Assembly (NCBI RefSeq): GCF_004793545.1
Contig: NZ_SRYA01000029.1
Location: 1 to 60,501, forward strand
Length of the DNA: 60,501 nucleotides
From: Petralouisia muris
GTDB taxonomy: Bacteria; Bacillota; Clostridia; Lachnospirales; Lachnospiraceae
Direction: 5' to 3'
Made by a program: the position numbers and the translations under genes. The notes below the pieces were generated by a model, which saw nothing but the letters and a program-made list of their open reading frames with translations, ran no database searches and was not told the origin of the DNA. Of this stretch, positions 1 through 9,695 are shown piece after piece. Each line of letters starts with the position of its first letter. The stretch's first letter is position 1.

Positions 1-191
1 TCGGAAATTTCTGAAGCCTTATAAAACAAGGGATTCGAGTTTCCGAGAGTACACTTACTATTTTATGGGGTGGCGAATCTATTTCTCAGCCGAAAGTTTT
101 GATGGCCGCATGGCTGAATATTATTGCCATGTCCACGGTTTTTACGTTACTTATATGTTTGAAAAACCATATGACTAAACTTGACTTATAG
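1..191 (+). pseudogene. Possible C-terminal remnant of an ABC-type permease
   Basis: An open stretch runs from just after a TGA at 12-14 to a TAG at 189-191 and encodes about 58 residues. It has a hydrophobic segment (LNIIAMSTVFTLLICL) followed by a short basic tail, as at the C-terminus of a membrane transporter subunit. There is no ribosome binding site or credible start, and the next gene is a broken ABC permease, so this is probably the tail of a second degraded transporter subunit. The family cannot be named from this much sequence, and it may be cut by the window edge. Confidence 0.3.
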
Positions 192-231
192 ATAAGTAAT
201 TGATGAGTTGTATCTGCCTTAACAAGTATCT

Positions 232-2103
232 ATGCAGATAGAAATATTTCCAGAAGCCGCTGTTACGCTTTTGATTCAGCAGGAGACCGGGATAGCCGGT
301 GAAACAGTGGAAGAATGGCTATACCGGGATATTCCGATGACAGATGACAGCCAGCAGTTTTTCGGCGGCAGCGCAATGACCTTAGAGGCGGTTACGGAAT
401 TGGCCGGCGGCTATGATATGGCCTGGTTTATGGCGGCTGTTATTTTCCTCTTTGCATGGCTTCTCATCTATAACATACTGTTTATATCCATGCAGCAGGA
501 TATCCGCCGGTTCGGTTTGCTGCAAACCCTTGGAACCACAACAAAATAGATCCGCCGGATTGTTTTGCTGCAGGTAAGCAGATGCGCCTGTAAGGGATGT
601 TTTGTTGGGGCTCTGGCAGGAATATTTCTTGTTGTTGTCCTGATGCCCGGCGTACTTTCCAATATGTATTTGCAGGGATTGGGCAATGCTTCAGCAATGA
701 TTGCGTTTCGTCCCTGGATTCTGGCGGCGTCTGTTTTCTTTGGGGCAGGAGTGACTTATCTCAGCTCTCTGGCAGCGATGCTTCGGCTGTCTGGGATGTC
801 TGCCGTGGAATCTGCAAAATATATGGAAAAGGCGTCCGTGCGTCCCTTCCATAGGGCATGGAAGATTCACAGGTCTATGCAGACTCCGGCAGCGGACCCT
901 TTCTGGAAAAATGCAGGCGCCCCAGGACGCAACATGTTTATTCCGGCGTCTATGGCCTGGGGAAATCTGTTCCGGTTTCGGAGACGGGCCTGCCTTACCA
1001 TTGTTTCTCTGGCTCTTGGGCTGTGCATTTCACTGGGGGCGGTGGTGATTTCCCGAGGAACGGATACTACAAATCAGATTGAATATGAGAATTATGATTT
1101 TGAAATGATAAGCAATATGTCGGTTCTGACGGCAGGGGCGTACCCGGAAATGGAAGAAATTTTTCCAGAATCCATGGTTCAGAAAATAGCCGGGCTGAAA
1201 GGCATTGAAAAGCTGCAGCAGGTAAAGGGAGGATTCGGATGCATTCGGATGGATGAAAAGGCCTTTGAACTTCGTATGGAAAATATTGCGCCGGGAGAGG
1301 GATGGAAGGAAGAATTCTGCGTCTGTGTTGTGCAGGAAGTAAGCCGGGAATATTTACAGGAGCTAAAAGAATTTTTCGAGGAAAAGCAATTGTTCCTGGA
1401 TTTAGAACCGGTGATTGAGGGAACCGGAGCGATTATGCTCCATTACAATTTGTTTTCTCAGGCAGAAAAAGAAAATAGCAGGGATTACACAGGAAACCCT
1501 TTTACGATGTATGATCTCTTTGGAGAGAAAACAGGGGAAATGACCTTTTGCGGGTATTTGAATTTTAAGGAAAAGGGTCTGCCTGAACTTGAGACGACAT
1601 GGAACGGTCCGGACATTATTTATTTTCTGGTGAGTGAGAAGGGATTAAAACGTATGCAGATTCCGTCTCAGACGTTTTTGCTGCTGCTGAATGTAAAACA
1701 GGAGAAAGAGCCCTTATTAAAAAATACACTGACCCAGATGCTCAATGAACATAACGGACAGTTTGCTGCAAAAGCCTCTCATGACGCTTATGTGACAGAT
1801 TCCCGAACGATTACCCTGCAGACAAAATCGGATTTGCTGGCTTCTGCCAGGAATTATATTGCTTCCAGCCGTATGGTTATGTTTGTCCTGTGCCTGATTC
1901 TGCTTTTTATGGGGCTGATGAATTATGTGAATGTGACGGCTGCGGGACTGATCCTCAGACAGCGGGAGTTTGCAGTGCTGGAAAGCATCGGTATGACGAA
2001 AGGGCAGCAAAAGGCCCTGATTCCCTTTCTCTTGTATGGAAAACGTTTTGGAAAAACAACGGCGGAGTGGAAAAATTTTGCGCATACTTCTGATATTTCT
2101 TGA
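232..2103 (+). pseudogene. FtsX/MacB-type ABC transporter permease, decayed
   Basis: One reading frame spans the whole interval but is broken by a TAG at 547-549, between the residues LGTTTK and IRRIVLLQ, where a Gln codon would fit. The parts together show the layout of a two-FtsX-domain permease. There are three membrane segments around 420-800, a fourth near 980-1050 (ACLTIVSLALGLCISLG), a large external domain of about 260 residues, and a fifth segment near 1870-1940 followed by REFAVLESIGMTKGQQ, the typical FtsX cytoplasmic loop. The last two membrane segments are missing and the end (HTSDIS) looks out of frame. The start at 232 has no ribosome binding site and lies just after a stop at 220-222, so the 5' end is lost too. 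Such permeases usually work with an ATPase in peptide-antibiotic resistance; no ATPase is in the window. Confidence 0.75.
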
Positions 2104-2128
2104 AAATCGGCTAGCCATATGATATGAT
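2100..2128 (+). promoter_or_regulatory. Sigma-A-like promoter for the small membrane protein and alaS
   Basis: TTGAAA at 2100-2105 and TATGAT at 2123-2128 are 17 bases apart and lie 25 bases before the start of the small gene. The -35 box overlaps the end of the decayed permease. Confidence 0.6.
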
Positions 2129-2152
2129 TAACACTTGATAGGAGGTGCTTTT

Positions 2153-2299
2153 ATGACGTTTTTGGCCAGTTTGATACAGTATGCGGTTAAGTTTATTATA
2201 ATGGCGGCGGTAGCTGGCTGCGGACTTTTTCTGGGAAAGAAACTGCGTGACAGAAAAGACAGCAATACAGCAGCGGAAATGACACAGCAAGAGAAATAG
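2153..2299 (+). CDS. Small single-pass membrane protein (48 aa)
   Basis: An ATG at 2153 sits 6 bases after a strong AGGAGGT site and a TAG closes at 2297-2299. The product has one hydrophobic helix of about 25 residues (YAVKFIIMAAVAGCGLFLG) and then a charged tail (KKLRDRKDS and on to the C-terminus). It is followed by alaS after 19 bases and shares its promoter, so the two are probably co-transcribed. I do not recognise a named family. Good codon structure and ribosome binding site make it a likely real gene. Confidence 0.7.
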   Translation: MTFLASLIQYAVKFIIMAAVAGCGLFLGKKLRDRKDSNTAAEMTQQEK

Positions 2300-2318
2300 A
2301 CAGTGGAGGAAATCGGTC

Positions 2319-4970
2319 GTGAAGAAGTATGGAGTAAATGAACTGCGCAGGATGTACCTGGAATTTTTTGAAAGCAAGGAACATCTGGCGATGAAGAGCT
2401 TTTCTCTGGTACCCCACAACGATAACAGCCTGCTGCTTATCAATGCGGGAATGGCGCCGCTGAAGCCATATTTTACCGGGCAGGAGATTCCGCCCCGGAG
2501 ACGTGTGACTACCTGCCAGAAATGCATTCGTACCGGAGATATAGAGAATGTAGGTAAGACAGCGAGACATCTTACTTTTTTTGAAATGCTGGGGAATTTT
2601 TCTTTTGGAGATTATTTTAAGAAGGAAGCCATTGCCTGGAGCTGGGAATTTTTAACGGAAGTTATCGGCATGGAACCAGAGCGGCTCTATCCGTCCATTT
2701 ACGGAGAGGATGAGGAAGCCTTTGAAATCTGGACAAAGGAAGTGGGAGTTCCACCGGAGAAAATTACCCGGTTTTACCGGGATGAAAATGGCAAATGCGA
2801 TAATTTCTGGGAGCATGGCGCAGGCCCCTGCGGCCCCTGTTCTGAGATTTATTATGACAGAGGAGAAGCTTACGGCTGCGGCGGCCCTGATTGCAAGGTA
2901 GGCTGCGAATGTGACCGTTTTATGGAAGTGTGGAATAATGTATTCACCCAGTTTGACGGAGATGGACACGGGAATTATGTGGAGCTTGCCAACAAAAATA
3001 TTGATACAGGCATGGGGTTGGAGCGTCTGGCAGTAGTGGTGCAGGATGTGAATTCCGTGTTTGACATTGATACCATGAAGGCAATTCGGGACAAGGTATG
3101 TGAAGTGTCCGGCAAGACTTATCAGATAGATGCGCTTGATGATGTGTCTATCCGGCTGATTACAGATCATATGCGTTCCGCAACCTTTATGATTTCTGAC
3201 GGCATTATGCCCAGCAATGAAGGACGGGGTTATGTGCTCCGCCGCCTGATCCGCAGGGCGGCCCGCCACGGCAGGCTCCTTGGAATCAGCGGAAAGTTCC
3301 TTGCAACTTTAAGCGCCACAGTAATTGCAGAGAGCAAAGACGGATATCCGGAACTGGAAGAAAAGAAGGAATTTATCTTTAAAGTATTGACCCAGGAAGA
3401 AGAGAAATTTGATAAGACCATAGACCAGGGTCTCAGCATTCTGGCAGAAATGCAGGAGGCGATGAAGGAGGAAGGCACAAAGGTATTGTCGGGAGAAAAT
3501 ACCTTTAAGCTGTATGACACCTACGGATTCCCGGTGGATCTGACCCAGGAAATCCTGGAGGAAAAGGGATTTTCCATTGATGAAGAGGGCTTTCGCAGCT
3601 GCATGGAAGAGCAGAGGAATAAAGCCAGAAGTGCAAGAAAAGAAACCAATTACATGGGTGCGGACGCTACCGTGTACGATGAAATTGACCCTTCGGTTAC
3701 CACAGAATTTGTGGGATATGACAGGCTTTTGCATAGTTCAGAGATTACGGTATTAACCACGGAAACAGAATTGACGGAAGCCTTGTCCGATGGAGAGAGG
3801 GGAACGATTATTGTAAAAGAAACGCCTTTCTATGCCACCATGGGAGGACAGAATGCCGACACAGGCGTAATCCGTGCCGGAGAGAATGAATTTCGGGTAG
3901 AGGATACGATTCATCTGCGGGGCGGACGTATCGGCCACGTGGGCGTGGTGACCCGGGGAATGTTTAAAACAGGCGATCTTGTGGAGCTGTCCGTAGCAGA
4001 AGAACAGCGGGGACTGATTGGAAGGAACCACAGCGCTACCCATCTGCTGCAGAAGGCCCTTCGGGAAGTGCTGGGCACCCATGTGGAGCAGCATGGCTCC
4101 GATGTGAATGCGGACAGGCTGCGGTTTGACTTTTCTCACTTTGCGGCTATGACGCCGGAAGAAATCGCGCAGACAGAAGGTATTGTCAATGAAAAAATTG
4201 CGGCTTCCCTTCCGGTTGTGACGGAAGTAATGAGCTTAGAAGAAGCCAAAAAGACGGGAGCTATCGCGTTATTTGGCGAAAAATACGGCGATTCCGTCCG
4301 GGTGGTGAAGATGGGAGATTTCTCCGTGGAACTGTGCGGAGGAACCCATGTGGCAAATACCAGCAGCATCAGTGCCTTTAAGATTATATCTGAGTCAGGA
4401 GTGGCAGCCGGCGTGCGCCGAATTGAAGCGCTGACCTCTAAGGCAGTGTTTGCATATTATGATAAATTGGAAGAAACTCTTTATGCGGCAGCCAAAACAG
4501 TAAAGACCAATCCGTCAGGGCTGGTGGAGAAATTAGAGCACCTTATGACAGAGCTGAAATCACTGCAGAGTGAGAATGAGTCCTTAAAGAGCAAGGCGGC
4601 TCAAAGCGCCCTGGGTGATGTGATGAATCAGGTGACAGAGGTAAAAGGCGTTAAACTTTTGGCTTCCAGTGTTGCAGGAGTGGACATGAACGGATTGCGG
4701 GATTTGGGCGATCAGTTAAAAGAGCAGCTGGGCGAAGGCATGGTGGTGCTTGCTTCGGAAAAAGACGGCAAGGTGAACCTGATTGCCATGGCAACAGAGG
4801 AAGCAATGAAGAAAGGCGCCCATGCAGGCAATTTAATCAAGGCCATTGCAGGAAAAGTAGGAGGCGGGGGCGGCGGACGTCCCAATATGGCGCAGGCCGG
4901 CGGTAAGAATCCGGCAGGCATTCCTGAGGCCATCAAAGAAGCGAAAACTGTTCTGGAGGGTCAGGTGTAA
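2319..4970 (+). CDS. alaS: Alanine--tRNA ligase
   Basis: Class II aminoacyl-tRNA synthetase that charges tRNA-Ala in the cytoplasm. The 883-residue product has full family length. It starts with the catalytic domain (ELRRMYLEFFESKEH; later GPCGPCSEIYYD and GMGLERLAVV), followed by the editing domain with the zinc-binding HSATH motif near residue 571 and CGGTH near residue 672, and ends in a DHHA1-like domain with a glycine-rich loop (GGGGGGRPNMAQAGG). Translation starts at a GTG with GGAGGA 9 bases upstream. It lies directly behind a small membrane protein gene and in front of the separately promoted rpsU. Confidence 0.98.
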   Translation: MKKYGVNELRRMYLEFFESKEHLAMKSFSLVPHNDNSLLLINAGMAPLKPYFTGQEIPPRRRVTTCQKCIRTGDIENVGKTARHLTFFEMLGNFSFGDYFKKEAIAWSWEFLTEVIGMEPERLYPSIYGEDEEAFEIWTKEVGVPPEKITRFYRDENGKCDNFWEHGAGPCGPCSEIYYDRGEAYGCGGPDCKVGCECDRFMEVWNNVFTQFDGDGHGNYVELANKNIDTGMGLERLAVVVQDVNSVFDIDTMKAIRDKVCEVSGKTYQIDALDDVSIRLITDHMRSATFMISDGIMPSNEGRGYVLRRLIRRAARHGRLLGISGKFLATLSATVIAESKDGYPELEEKKEFIFKVLTQEEEKFDKTIDQGLSILAEMQEAMKEEGTKVLSGENTFKLYDTYGFPVDLTQEILEEKGFSIDEEGFRSCMEEQRNKARSARKETNYMGADATVYDEIDPSVTTEFVGYDRLLHSSEITVLTTETELTEALSDGERGTIIVKETPFYATMGGQNADTGVIRAGENEFRVEDTIHLRGGRIGHVGVVTRGMFKTGDLVELSVAEEQRGLIGRNHSATHLLQKALREVLGTHVEQHGSDVNADRLRFDFSHFAAMTPEEIAQTEGIVNEKIAASLPVVTEVMSLEEAKKTGAIALFGEKYGDSVRVVKMGDFSVELCGGTHVANTSSISAFKIISESGVAAGVRRIEALTSKAVFAYYDKLEETLYAAAKTVKTNPSGLVEKLEHLMTELKSLQSENESLKSKAAQSALGDVMNQVTEVKGVKLLASSVAGVDMNGLRDLGDQLKEQLGEGMVVLASEKDGKVNLIAMATEEAMKKGAHAGNLIKAIAGKVGGGGGGRPNMAQAGGKNPAGIPEAIKEAKTVLEGQV

Positions 4971-5045
4971 AAGTACCGGAAACGGCCATAATTCATGGGC
5001 AGTCATGGATGGAGAACGGTAATTAAAAGTTTTCCATAAAAATGG

Positions 5046-5073
5046 TTGACTTACCGGAAATATCTGTTATAAT
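5046..5073 (+). promoter_or_regulatory. Strong promoter of rpsU
   Basis: TTGACT at 5046-5051 and a consensus TATAAT at 5068-5073 are separated by 16 bases, about 75 bases before the rpsU start. This fits a highly expressed ribosomal protein gene. Confidence 0.75.
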
Positions 5074-5150
5074 TAATAGCAGTGCAATAAAATGACCCAA
5101 ACAGTTGAATATGCACAATACGCAACTGGAGGGAGGTTAGGTGTGAGACT

Positions 5151-5327
5151 ATGTCAAATGTTATCGTAAAAGAAAACGAAACTTTGGATAGCGCTTTACG
5201 CAGATTCAAAAGAAACTGTGCAAAGGCTGGTATTCAGCAGGAGATTCGTAAAAGAGAGCATTACGAAAAGCCAAGCGTAAGACGCAAGAAAAAATCCGAA
5301 GCGGCAAGAAAGCGTAAATATAATTAA
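5151..5327 (+). CDS. rpsU: 30S ribosomal protein S21
   Basis: The 58-residue product is a typical bS21: an acidic start ([20 protein letters not shown]), then RNCAKAGI, then a very basic tail ([17 protein letters not shown]). bS21 joins the small subunit near the anti-Shine-Dalgarno region. The start follows GGGAGG, and the gene stands alone between its own promoter and a strong terminator. Confidence 0.97.
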   Translation: MSNVIVKENETLDSALRRFKRNCAKAGIQQEIRKREHYEKPSVRRKKKSEAARKRKYN

Positions 5328-5336
5328 TTAAAAAAG

Positions 5337-5378
5337 GCCCCCACATTGTCCATTTTTATGGATAATGTGGGGGTTCTT
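5337..5378 (+). terminator. Terminator of rpsU
   Basis: A stem of CCCCCACATTGTCCAT with its near-perfect complement (one bulge) closes over a short T-rich loop and is followed by a T-rich stretch, 10 bases after the rpsU stop. Confidence 0.85.
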
Positions 5379-5534
5379 GAATTTAAGGAAGTAATTTTTG
5401 ATTTTTTAAAAAAGTCAGGAAATGCAATATGGTTTGATATTGGATTTTAGAGGAAAATAGGATACTATAAAAAGTATAAGTAAGCTGTTCTTAGGTTTTT
5501 TATAAAACAAAAGCATGAGTTTGGAGTGAAAAAT

Positions 5535-7260
5535 ATGGATAAACGTATTCTGTTAGATGAGAAATTAAAATGTATGTCAATCATTACAAATATGTCGGTT
5601 AGCGAATATCTTCAAATGGTGGAAAAGGCATATCAAACAGAGGAGGGATTTCTGGGCAAAGGGAAGCTTTAAAACAAAAGACAGCAATTTTCATAAGAAA
5701 CAGAATGATCGAGGATCTAAAAGAAGGAACGATATTGCCTCCTGTTGTAATAGGGATTGTAACAGATGCGAATAAATATAAGAAAGTTAAGAAAGGTGAA
5801 ATTACCTGTGAACAGTTGATAACAGATGATGCTATGGAACAATTAAGCATCATAGATGGAATGCAAAGAACAACAGCTTTGATGAAAGCCGTATCTGAAA
5901 AAGAAGAAGTGAATCAGAGAGAATTACGTGTGGAGTATTGGATTTCAGATAATAGCAATAGTTTATTATACCGAATGTTAATTTTGAATACAGGTCAAGT
6001 GCCGTGGAATGTAAGGCGGCAAATAGAAATTGTCTTTTCAGGTATTGTGAAAGAAATAAAAGAAAATGTTGCAGGTATTGAGGTATTTGAGATTGATGAT
6101 TCAGCAAAAAGGAGTAAAGGCGGGCAATATCAGGCAGATGGATTAGTGGAATTATTTTTAGCGTTTGGAGCGCGCACGTGGAAAATCAATACAAAGGAAA
6201 AATTAACAGATGAGTTTACAAGACATGATTTTTTACAAAGCAGTGGAGAGACAGATTTGGTGCGTCTTTTTTGTGAAGTGTTAAAGTGCATGGTACAGAT
6301 GGATATTCTCTTAGATGCAAAATACAAGAAAAAAGAGGAGAATTCTGGAGGAAAAAAGAAGAAAGTTCTATAGAAAAGTTTAAATCTGGAAAAGAATTGT
6401 TTGCAGGGCAGCCGGCGCGGATAGGATTTGTGGCTGCAGCCGGGGAGAAAATTATGGGTAGGCCCGGGGACGAAAGAGACAAAGATAAAAGTGATAGCTC
6501 TAAGCATAATTTTGTTTATGCTATCTGTAAGTTGCAAGGAAATGTTAATTATGCTATTCCACCCATGAGAATTTACAATGAAATATTATGCCAGCCGGAG
6601 GATGAAAATTATCATGGACATCAGTTAGAAGATTTGCGGGAAGTTTTTGAAAATATAAGTGCCTATGAGATTATGAAAGAGAGCAGTTTGCTTAAAGATG
6701 ATGTTTATGATGTGTATGCATATCATTTTTGAAAATTACAAAGAGAAAAAGCTGGCCGATGGGATAAAGAAACATTGGATTTATTTGAAGATATTATATT
6801 TAGCGGAAATGATAAAATTCCATATCATAATATTGTCATGTCAATGCTGGACAATCAATGGAATCATAGTTTTTTAGAAACGTACAGATGTATAGAACGT
6901 TTATTTCCTATTATCAGGTTAGAGGCTTTTTATAATGTATTGGGAACGGAATTAACTTTACTTCAGGTATCAAAGGAAATCGAAGAAAAGATTTCTTGGC
7001 GGCCGAATGAAGAAGCAGCTATAGAACAAATTTTCAAAGATATTGACACAACTGCAATAGAACATGTGAAGAATTCATATAAACAGGTGAAGGGAATGGG
7101 AGTGGCAAAATGGTATTATAAAGAAATACGGAATTCGATTGCACACTACAGGGCAGTGCATTCTCCGTTAAATTTGAAAGAGAAAGAATGGAATATTTTG
7201 TTGCAGTTTAATCTTAGGGTGATTGAACAATTATATGGAAAATATAGAGGAAAGATTTGA
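5535..7260 (+). pseudogene. Decayed DGQR-like and HEPN-like protein gene, probable old defence locus
   Basis: Four coding pieces lie end to end in changing frames. Piece A (5535-5673) begins MDKRILLDEKLK after GGAG. Shifting frame near 5635-5645 continues it smoothly through piece B (to 6373), which holds LSIIDGMQRTTAL, a motif like the DGQR/DGQQR core of DUF262 and DndB-type proteins. A one-base slip in an A6 run near 6357-6362 would join B to piece C (to 6732), and an in-frame TGA at 6730-6732 splits C from piece D (to 7260). Piece D ends with KEIRNSIAHYRAVH, matching the R-x4-H HEPN ribonuclease motif. The region is AT-richer than its neighbours. It may be one gene of about 570 residues or two genes; the lesions make an active product unlikely unless they are sequencing errors. 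Confidence 0.55.
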
Positions 7261-7384
7261 TAATAGTTATGCTATCGAAAGAATGCAGGATTATTAAGAT
7301 TTTAGTTTAATACATATAAATTCTGAGAAAGTAGGCTAAATCATTTAAACGTAATGTAAGATAGTTTCTCAAGAAAAATAAAAA

Positions 7385-7440
7385 CTCCTTTCCAGTAAGA
7401 AGCAGGCTCCAATGGTTTCTTACCGGAAAGGAGCTTTTTT
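7385..7440. terminator. Terminator before the spoIIIA region
   Basis: An imperfect stem of CTCCTTTCC-GTAAGAA with TTCTTAC-GGAAAGGAG closes over about 14 bases. A-rich sequence lies on the left and six T bases on the right, so it could work from either side. The gene-free stretch 7261-7592 holds this hairpin, a possible sigma-E promoter and nothing else I can support. Confidence 0.75.
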
Positions 7441-7450
7441 CATGAAAAGG

Positions 7451-7478
7451 AATATTTCTCCGGGCATGTACATATATA
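7451..7478 (+). promoter_or_regulatory. Candidate sigma-E promoter of the spoIIIA operon
   Basis: AATATT at 7451-7456 and CATATATA at 7471-7478, 14 bases apart, resemble the mother-cell sigma-E boxes (ATATT and CATACANT). They lie about 115 bases before spoIIIAA, the first gene of an operon driven by sigma-E in Bacillus. Assigned by resemblance only. Confidence 0.4.
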
Positions 7479-7592
7479 TGGAATCAGGTACAAAAAGATG
7501 GACAACAGGAAGCAGCGGCGAAGGGATCAGAAGGATTGCAGCGGGATGCGGCAGGAAAGGGATCTGGATAGCTGCAGCAGGGAGGAGGGCGC

Positions 7593-8549
7593 ATGGAAGA
7601 AATTATCAGGGTATTTCCGGGAGCCTTAAGGGAGCTCTGCCGAAAAAGCTTTGAAGAGAACAGGGAACCGGAGGAAATCAGACTGCGGGCAGGACAGCCT
7701 GTGATGGTATCAGGCCGGGGAACAGAGTGGTTTTGGAGCAGGGAAGGCTGTCTGGTAAGAGAGGAGCGGTTCCATTGGGCAAATTCTTCCAATCTCTATT
7801 TCTGGACAGAGCAGGATATGAAAGAAACCTTAGCCAGAATGAGCCAGTATTCCATGTATGCTCTGGAGGAGGAAATACGGAATGGTTTTTTCACCATTCA
7901 GGGCGGGCACCGGATCGGGGTGGCAGGAAAAACCGTCTGTGAACAAGGAAAAATTACGGCAATCCGCAATATTTCCAGCCTGAATATCCGTGTGGCAAGA
8001 CAAAAGAAGGACTGTGCCAAAGAGCTTCTTCCATGGCTGTGCCGAACGGGGGGGATTTATAATACATTGCTGCTTTCTCCTCCCGGAGTGGGGAAAACCA
8101 CCATGCTCCGGGACTGTATCCGCCTGCTGTCAGAAGGAACCAAGGTTCTGCCGGGAGAGAAAATCGGCCTGGTGGACGAGCGGGGAGAGGTGGCGGCCAG
8201 CTTTTTTGGAATTCCCCAGAATGATCTGGGCTGCCGGACAGATGTGTTGGACGCCTGTCCCAAGGCGGAGGGAATGCGGCTTTTGATACGGAGCATGTCG
8301 CCTCAGATTATTGCGGTGGATGAACTGGGCAAAAAAGAGGACTGTCTGGCAGTGGAGGAAGTTCTCCACTGCGGCTGCCGGATTCTGGGCACCATGCATG
8401 CAGGAAGCATCCAAGAACTGCAGGAAAAAATGTATTTAAAAAGATGGTTAAAGCGGGAATACTTTGAACGGTTTGTGTTGCTGAGTCTGGGAGAGAAAGG
8501 GGAGAGAAGGTTTTCCGTATATGACGGAAAGCTGCAGAAATTATGCTGA
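7593..8549 (+). CDS. spoIIIAA: Stage III sporulation protein AA (ATPase)
   Basis: Secretion-type ATPase of the mother cell-forespore feeding channel (SpoIIIA-SpoIIQ). The 318-residue protein carries a Walker A loop (PPGVGKTT) near residues 165-172, a Walker B-like stretch (IIAVDELG) and CRILGTMHAG further on, as in SpoIIIAA and other type II/IV secretion ATPases. The start follows GGGAGGAGGG. It is the first gene of an eight-gene operon and overlaps spoIIIAB by 7 bases. Confidence 0.95.
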   Translation: MEEIIRVFPGALRELCRKSFEENREPEEIRLRAGQPVMVSGRGTEWFWSREGCLVREERFHWANSSNLYFWTEQDMKETLARMSQYSMYALEEEIRNGFFTIQGGHRIGVAGKTVCEQGKITAIRNISSLNIRVARQKKDCAKELLPWLCRTGGIYNTLLLSPPGVGKTTMLRDCIRLLSEGTKVLPGEKIGLVDERGEVAASFFGIPQNDLGCRTDVLDACPKAEGMRLLIRSMSPQIIAVDELGKKEDCLAVEEVLHCGCRILGTMHAGSIQELQEKMYLKRWLKREYFERFVLLSLGEKGERRFSVYDGKLQKLC

Positions 8550-9058
8550 AATTATTGGGAAGCCTTATCGTTCTTGCAGCGTCTCTTATGTATGGCTGGA
8601 AAATCAATGAGGAGCTGAAAGAGCATGTGGAACAGCTGATTGGCATGAAGGAAATGTTTCTGATGCTGCGGGGAGAGATTGCTTACGCCAGAACTCCTTT
8701 GCGGGAGGCGTTTCTTCAGATGGCGTCCCAGGGAAAAGAGCCGTTTTCTGACTTTTTGAAACGGGCAGCAAAGGAACTGGAGGAAAATGAAGAGAGTATC
8801 GGGGAATTCTGGGGCAGGCTGGTGGAGGAAGAAGCAGGAAAATTTTATTTTACCAGAGAAGAACAGGGGCTGTTAAAGCGGGCGGGAGAAAATTTCGGAT
8901 ATCTGGATGTGCAGATGCAGTTAAAGAATCTGGAACTGTATATGGAGCAGGCGGAGGTGTTTATCCAAAGGGCGCAGAAAGAATTGAAGGACAGGCAGAA
9001 AGTAGCCCGGACTTTAAGCCTGATGTGCGGTTTGTTCCTGGTAATTCTGCTGATTTAG
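8543..9058 (+). CDS. spoIIIAB: Stage III sporulation protein AB
   Basis: A 171-residue protein with one membrane segment at each end (LLGSLIVLAASLMYGW at the start, LMCGLFLVILLI at the stop) and a helical soluble middle. This is the SpoIIIAB pattern, a GspF-like partner of the AA ATPase. It overlaps spoIIIAA and is followed by spoIIIAC after 24 bases. Confidence 0.93.
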   Translation: MLKLLGSLIVLAASLMYGWKINEELKEHVEQLIGMKEMFLMLRGEIAYARTPLREAFLQMASQGKEPFSDFLKRAAKELEENEESIGEFWGRLVEEEAGKFYFTREEQGLLKRAGENFGYLDVQMQLKNLELYMEQAEVFIQRAQKELKDRQKVARTLSLMCGLFLVILLI

Positions 9059-9082
9059 TATGGGGACGGTACGGAGGAAGCT

Positions 9083-9277
9083 ATGAGTATAAGTTTGATT
9101 TTTAAAATTGCGGCGGTTGGGATACTGGTTACCGTGTTAAGTCAGGTTTTAAAGCACAGCGGGCGGGAGGAGCATGCGTTTCTCACCAGTCTGGCAGGAC
9201 TTTTGATTGTGCTGTTTTGGATAGTGCCTTACATCTATGAATTGTTTGAAACTATGAGGAACCTGTTTGCATTATAG
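9083..9277 (+). CDS. spoIIIAC: Stage III sporulation protein AC
   Basis: A 64-residue protein made almost entirely of two membrane helices (LIFKIAAVGILVTVLSQVL and FLTSLAGLLIVLFWIVPYI), the usual size and form of SpoIIIAC. In the operon it stands between AB and the related but longer AD. Confidence 0.93.
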   Translation: MSISLIFKIAAVGILVTVLSQVLKHSGREEHAFLTSLAGLLIVLFWIVPYIYELFETMRNLFAL

Positions 9278-9307
9278 ATTGACGGAACATAAGGAGTTTG
9301 TCAGGGA

Positions 9308-9694
9308 ATGGATATTTTAAAAATTGCAGTTCTGGGCATTGTGGGAATGCTGCTGGGGATTATATTAAAGGAGCAGAAAAAAGAGTACGAGCTGTTCGTC
9401 ACGCTGGGAGTGTCCCTGTGTATTTTTTATTTTATCATGTCAAAGCTGGAGCTGGTGCTGTCGGTGATAAGCAGAATGCAGGATTATGTCAGGCTGGACA
9501 CCGGTTACATTGCTATTTTGATTAAAATGATTGGGATTACCTATGTGGCGGAATTTTCTTCCAATCTCTGCAAGGATGCAGGATATCAGGCGGTGGCAGG
9601 CCAGATTGAGATGTATGGAAAGCTGTCCATTCTGGTGATTAGCATGCCGGTGCTTTTAGTGTTGTTGGAAACTATAGGAGAATTTTTAAGCTGA
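9308..9694 (+). CDS. spoIIIAD: Stage III sporulation protein AD
   Basis: A 128-residue membrane protein with four hydrophobic segments, related to SpoIIIAC (shared GIILKEQKKEYELF-type loop). Helices include ILKIAVLGIVGMLLGII and LSILVISMPVLLVLLETI. It ends one base before the GTG start of spoIIIAE. Confidence 0.93.
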   Translation: MDILKIAVLGIVGMLLGIILKEQKKEYELFVTLGVSLCIFYFIMSKLELVLSVISRMQDYVRLDTGYIAILIKMIGITYVAEFSSNLCKDAGYQAVAGQIEMYGKLSILVISMPVLLVLLETIGEFLS

Positions 9695-9695
9695 G

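Noticed and set aside
7412-7654. An 80-codon plus-strand frame before and into spoIIIAA
   Set aside because: It starts in a terminator hairpin, overlaps spoIIIAA by 62 bases and is rich in Gly/Arg/Ala as in out-of-frame reading.
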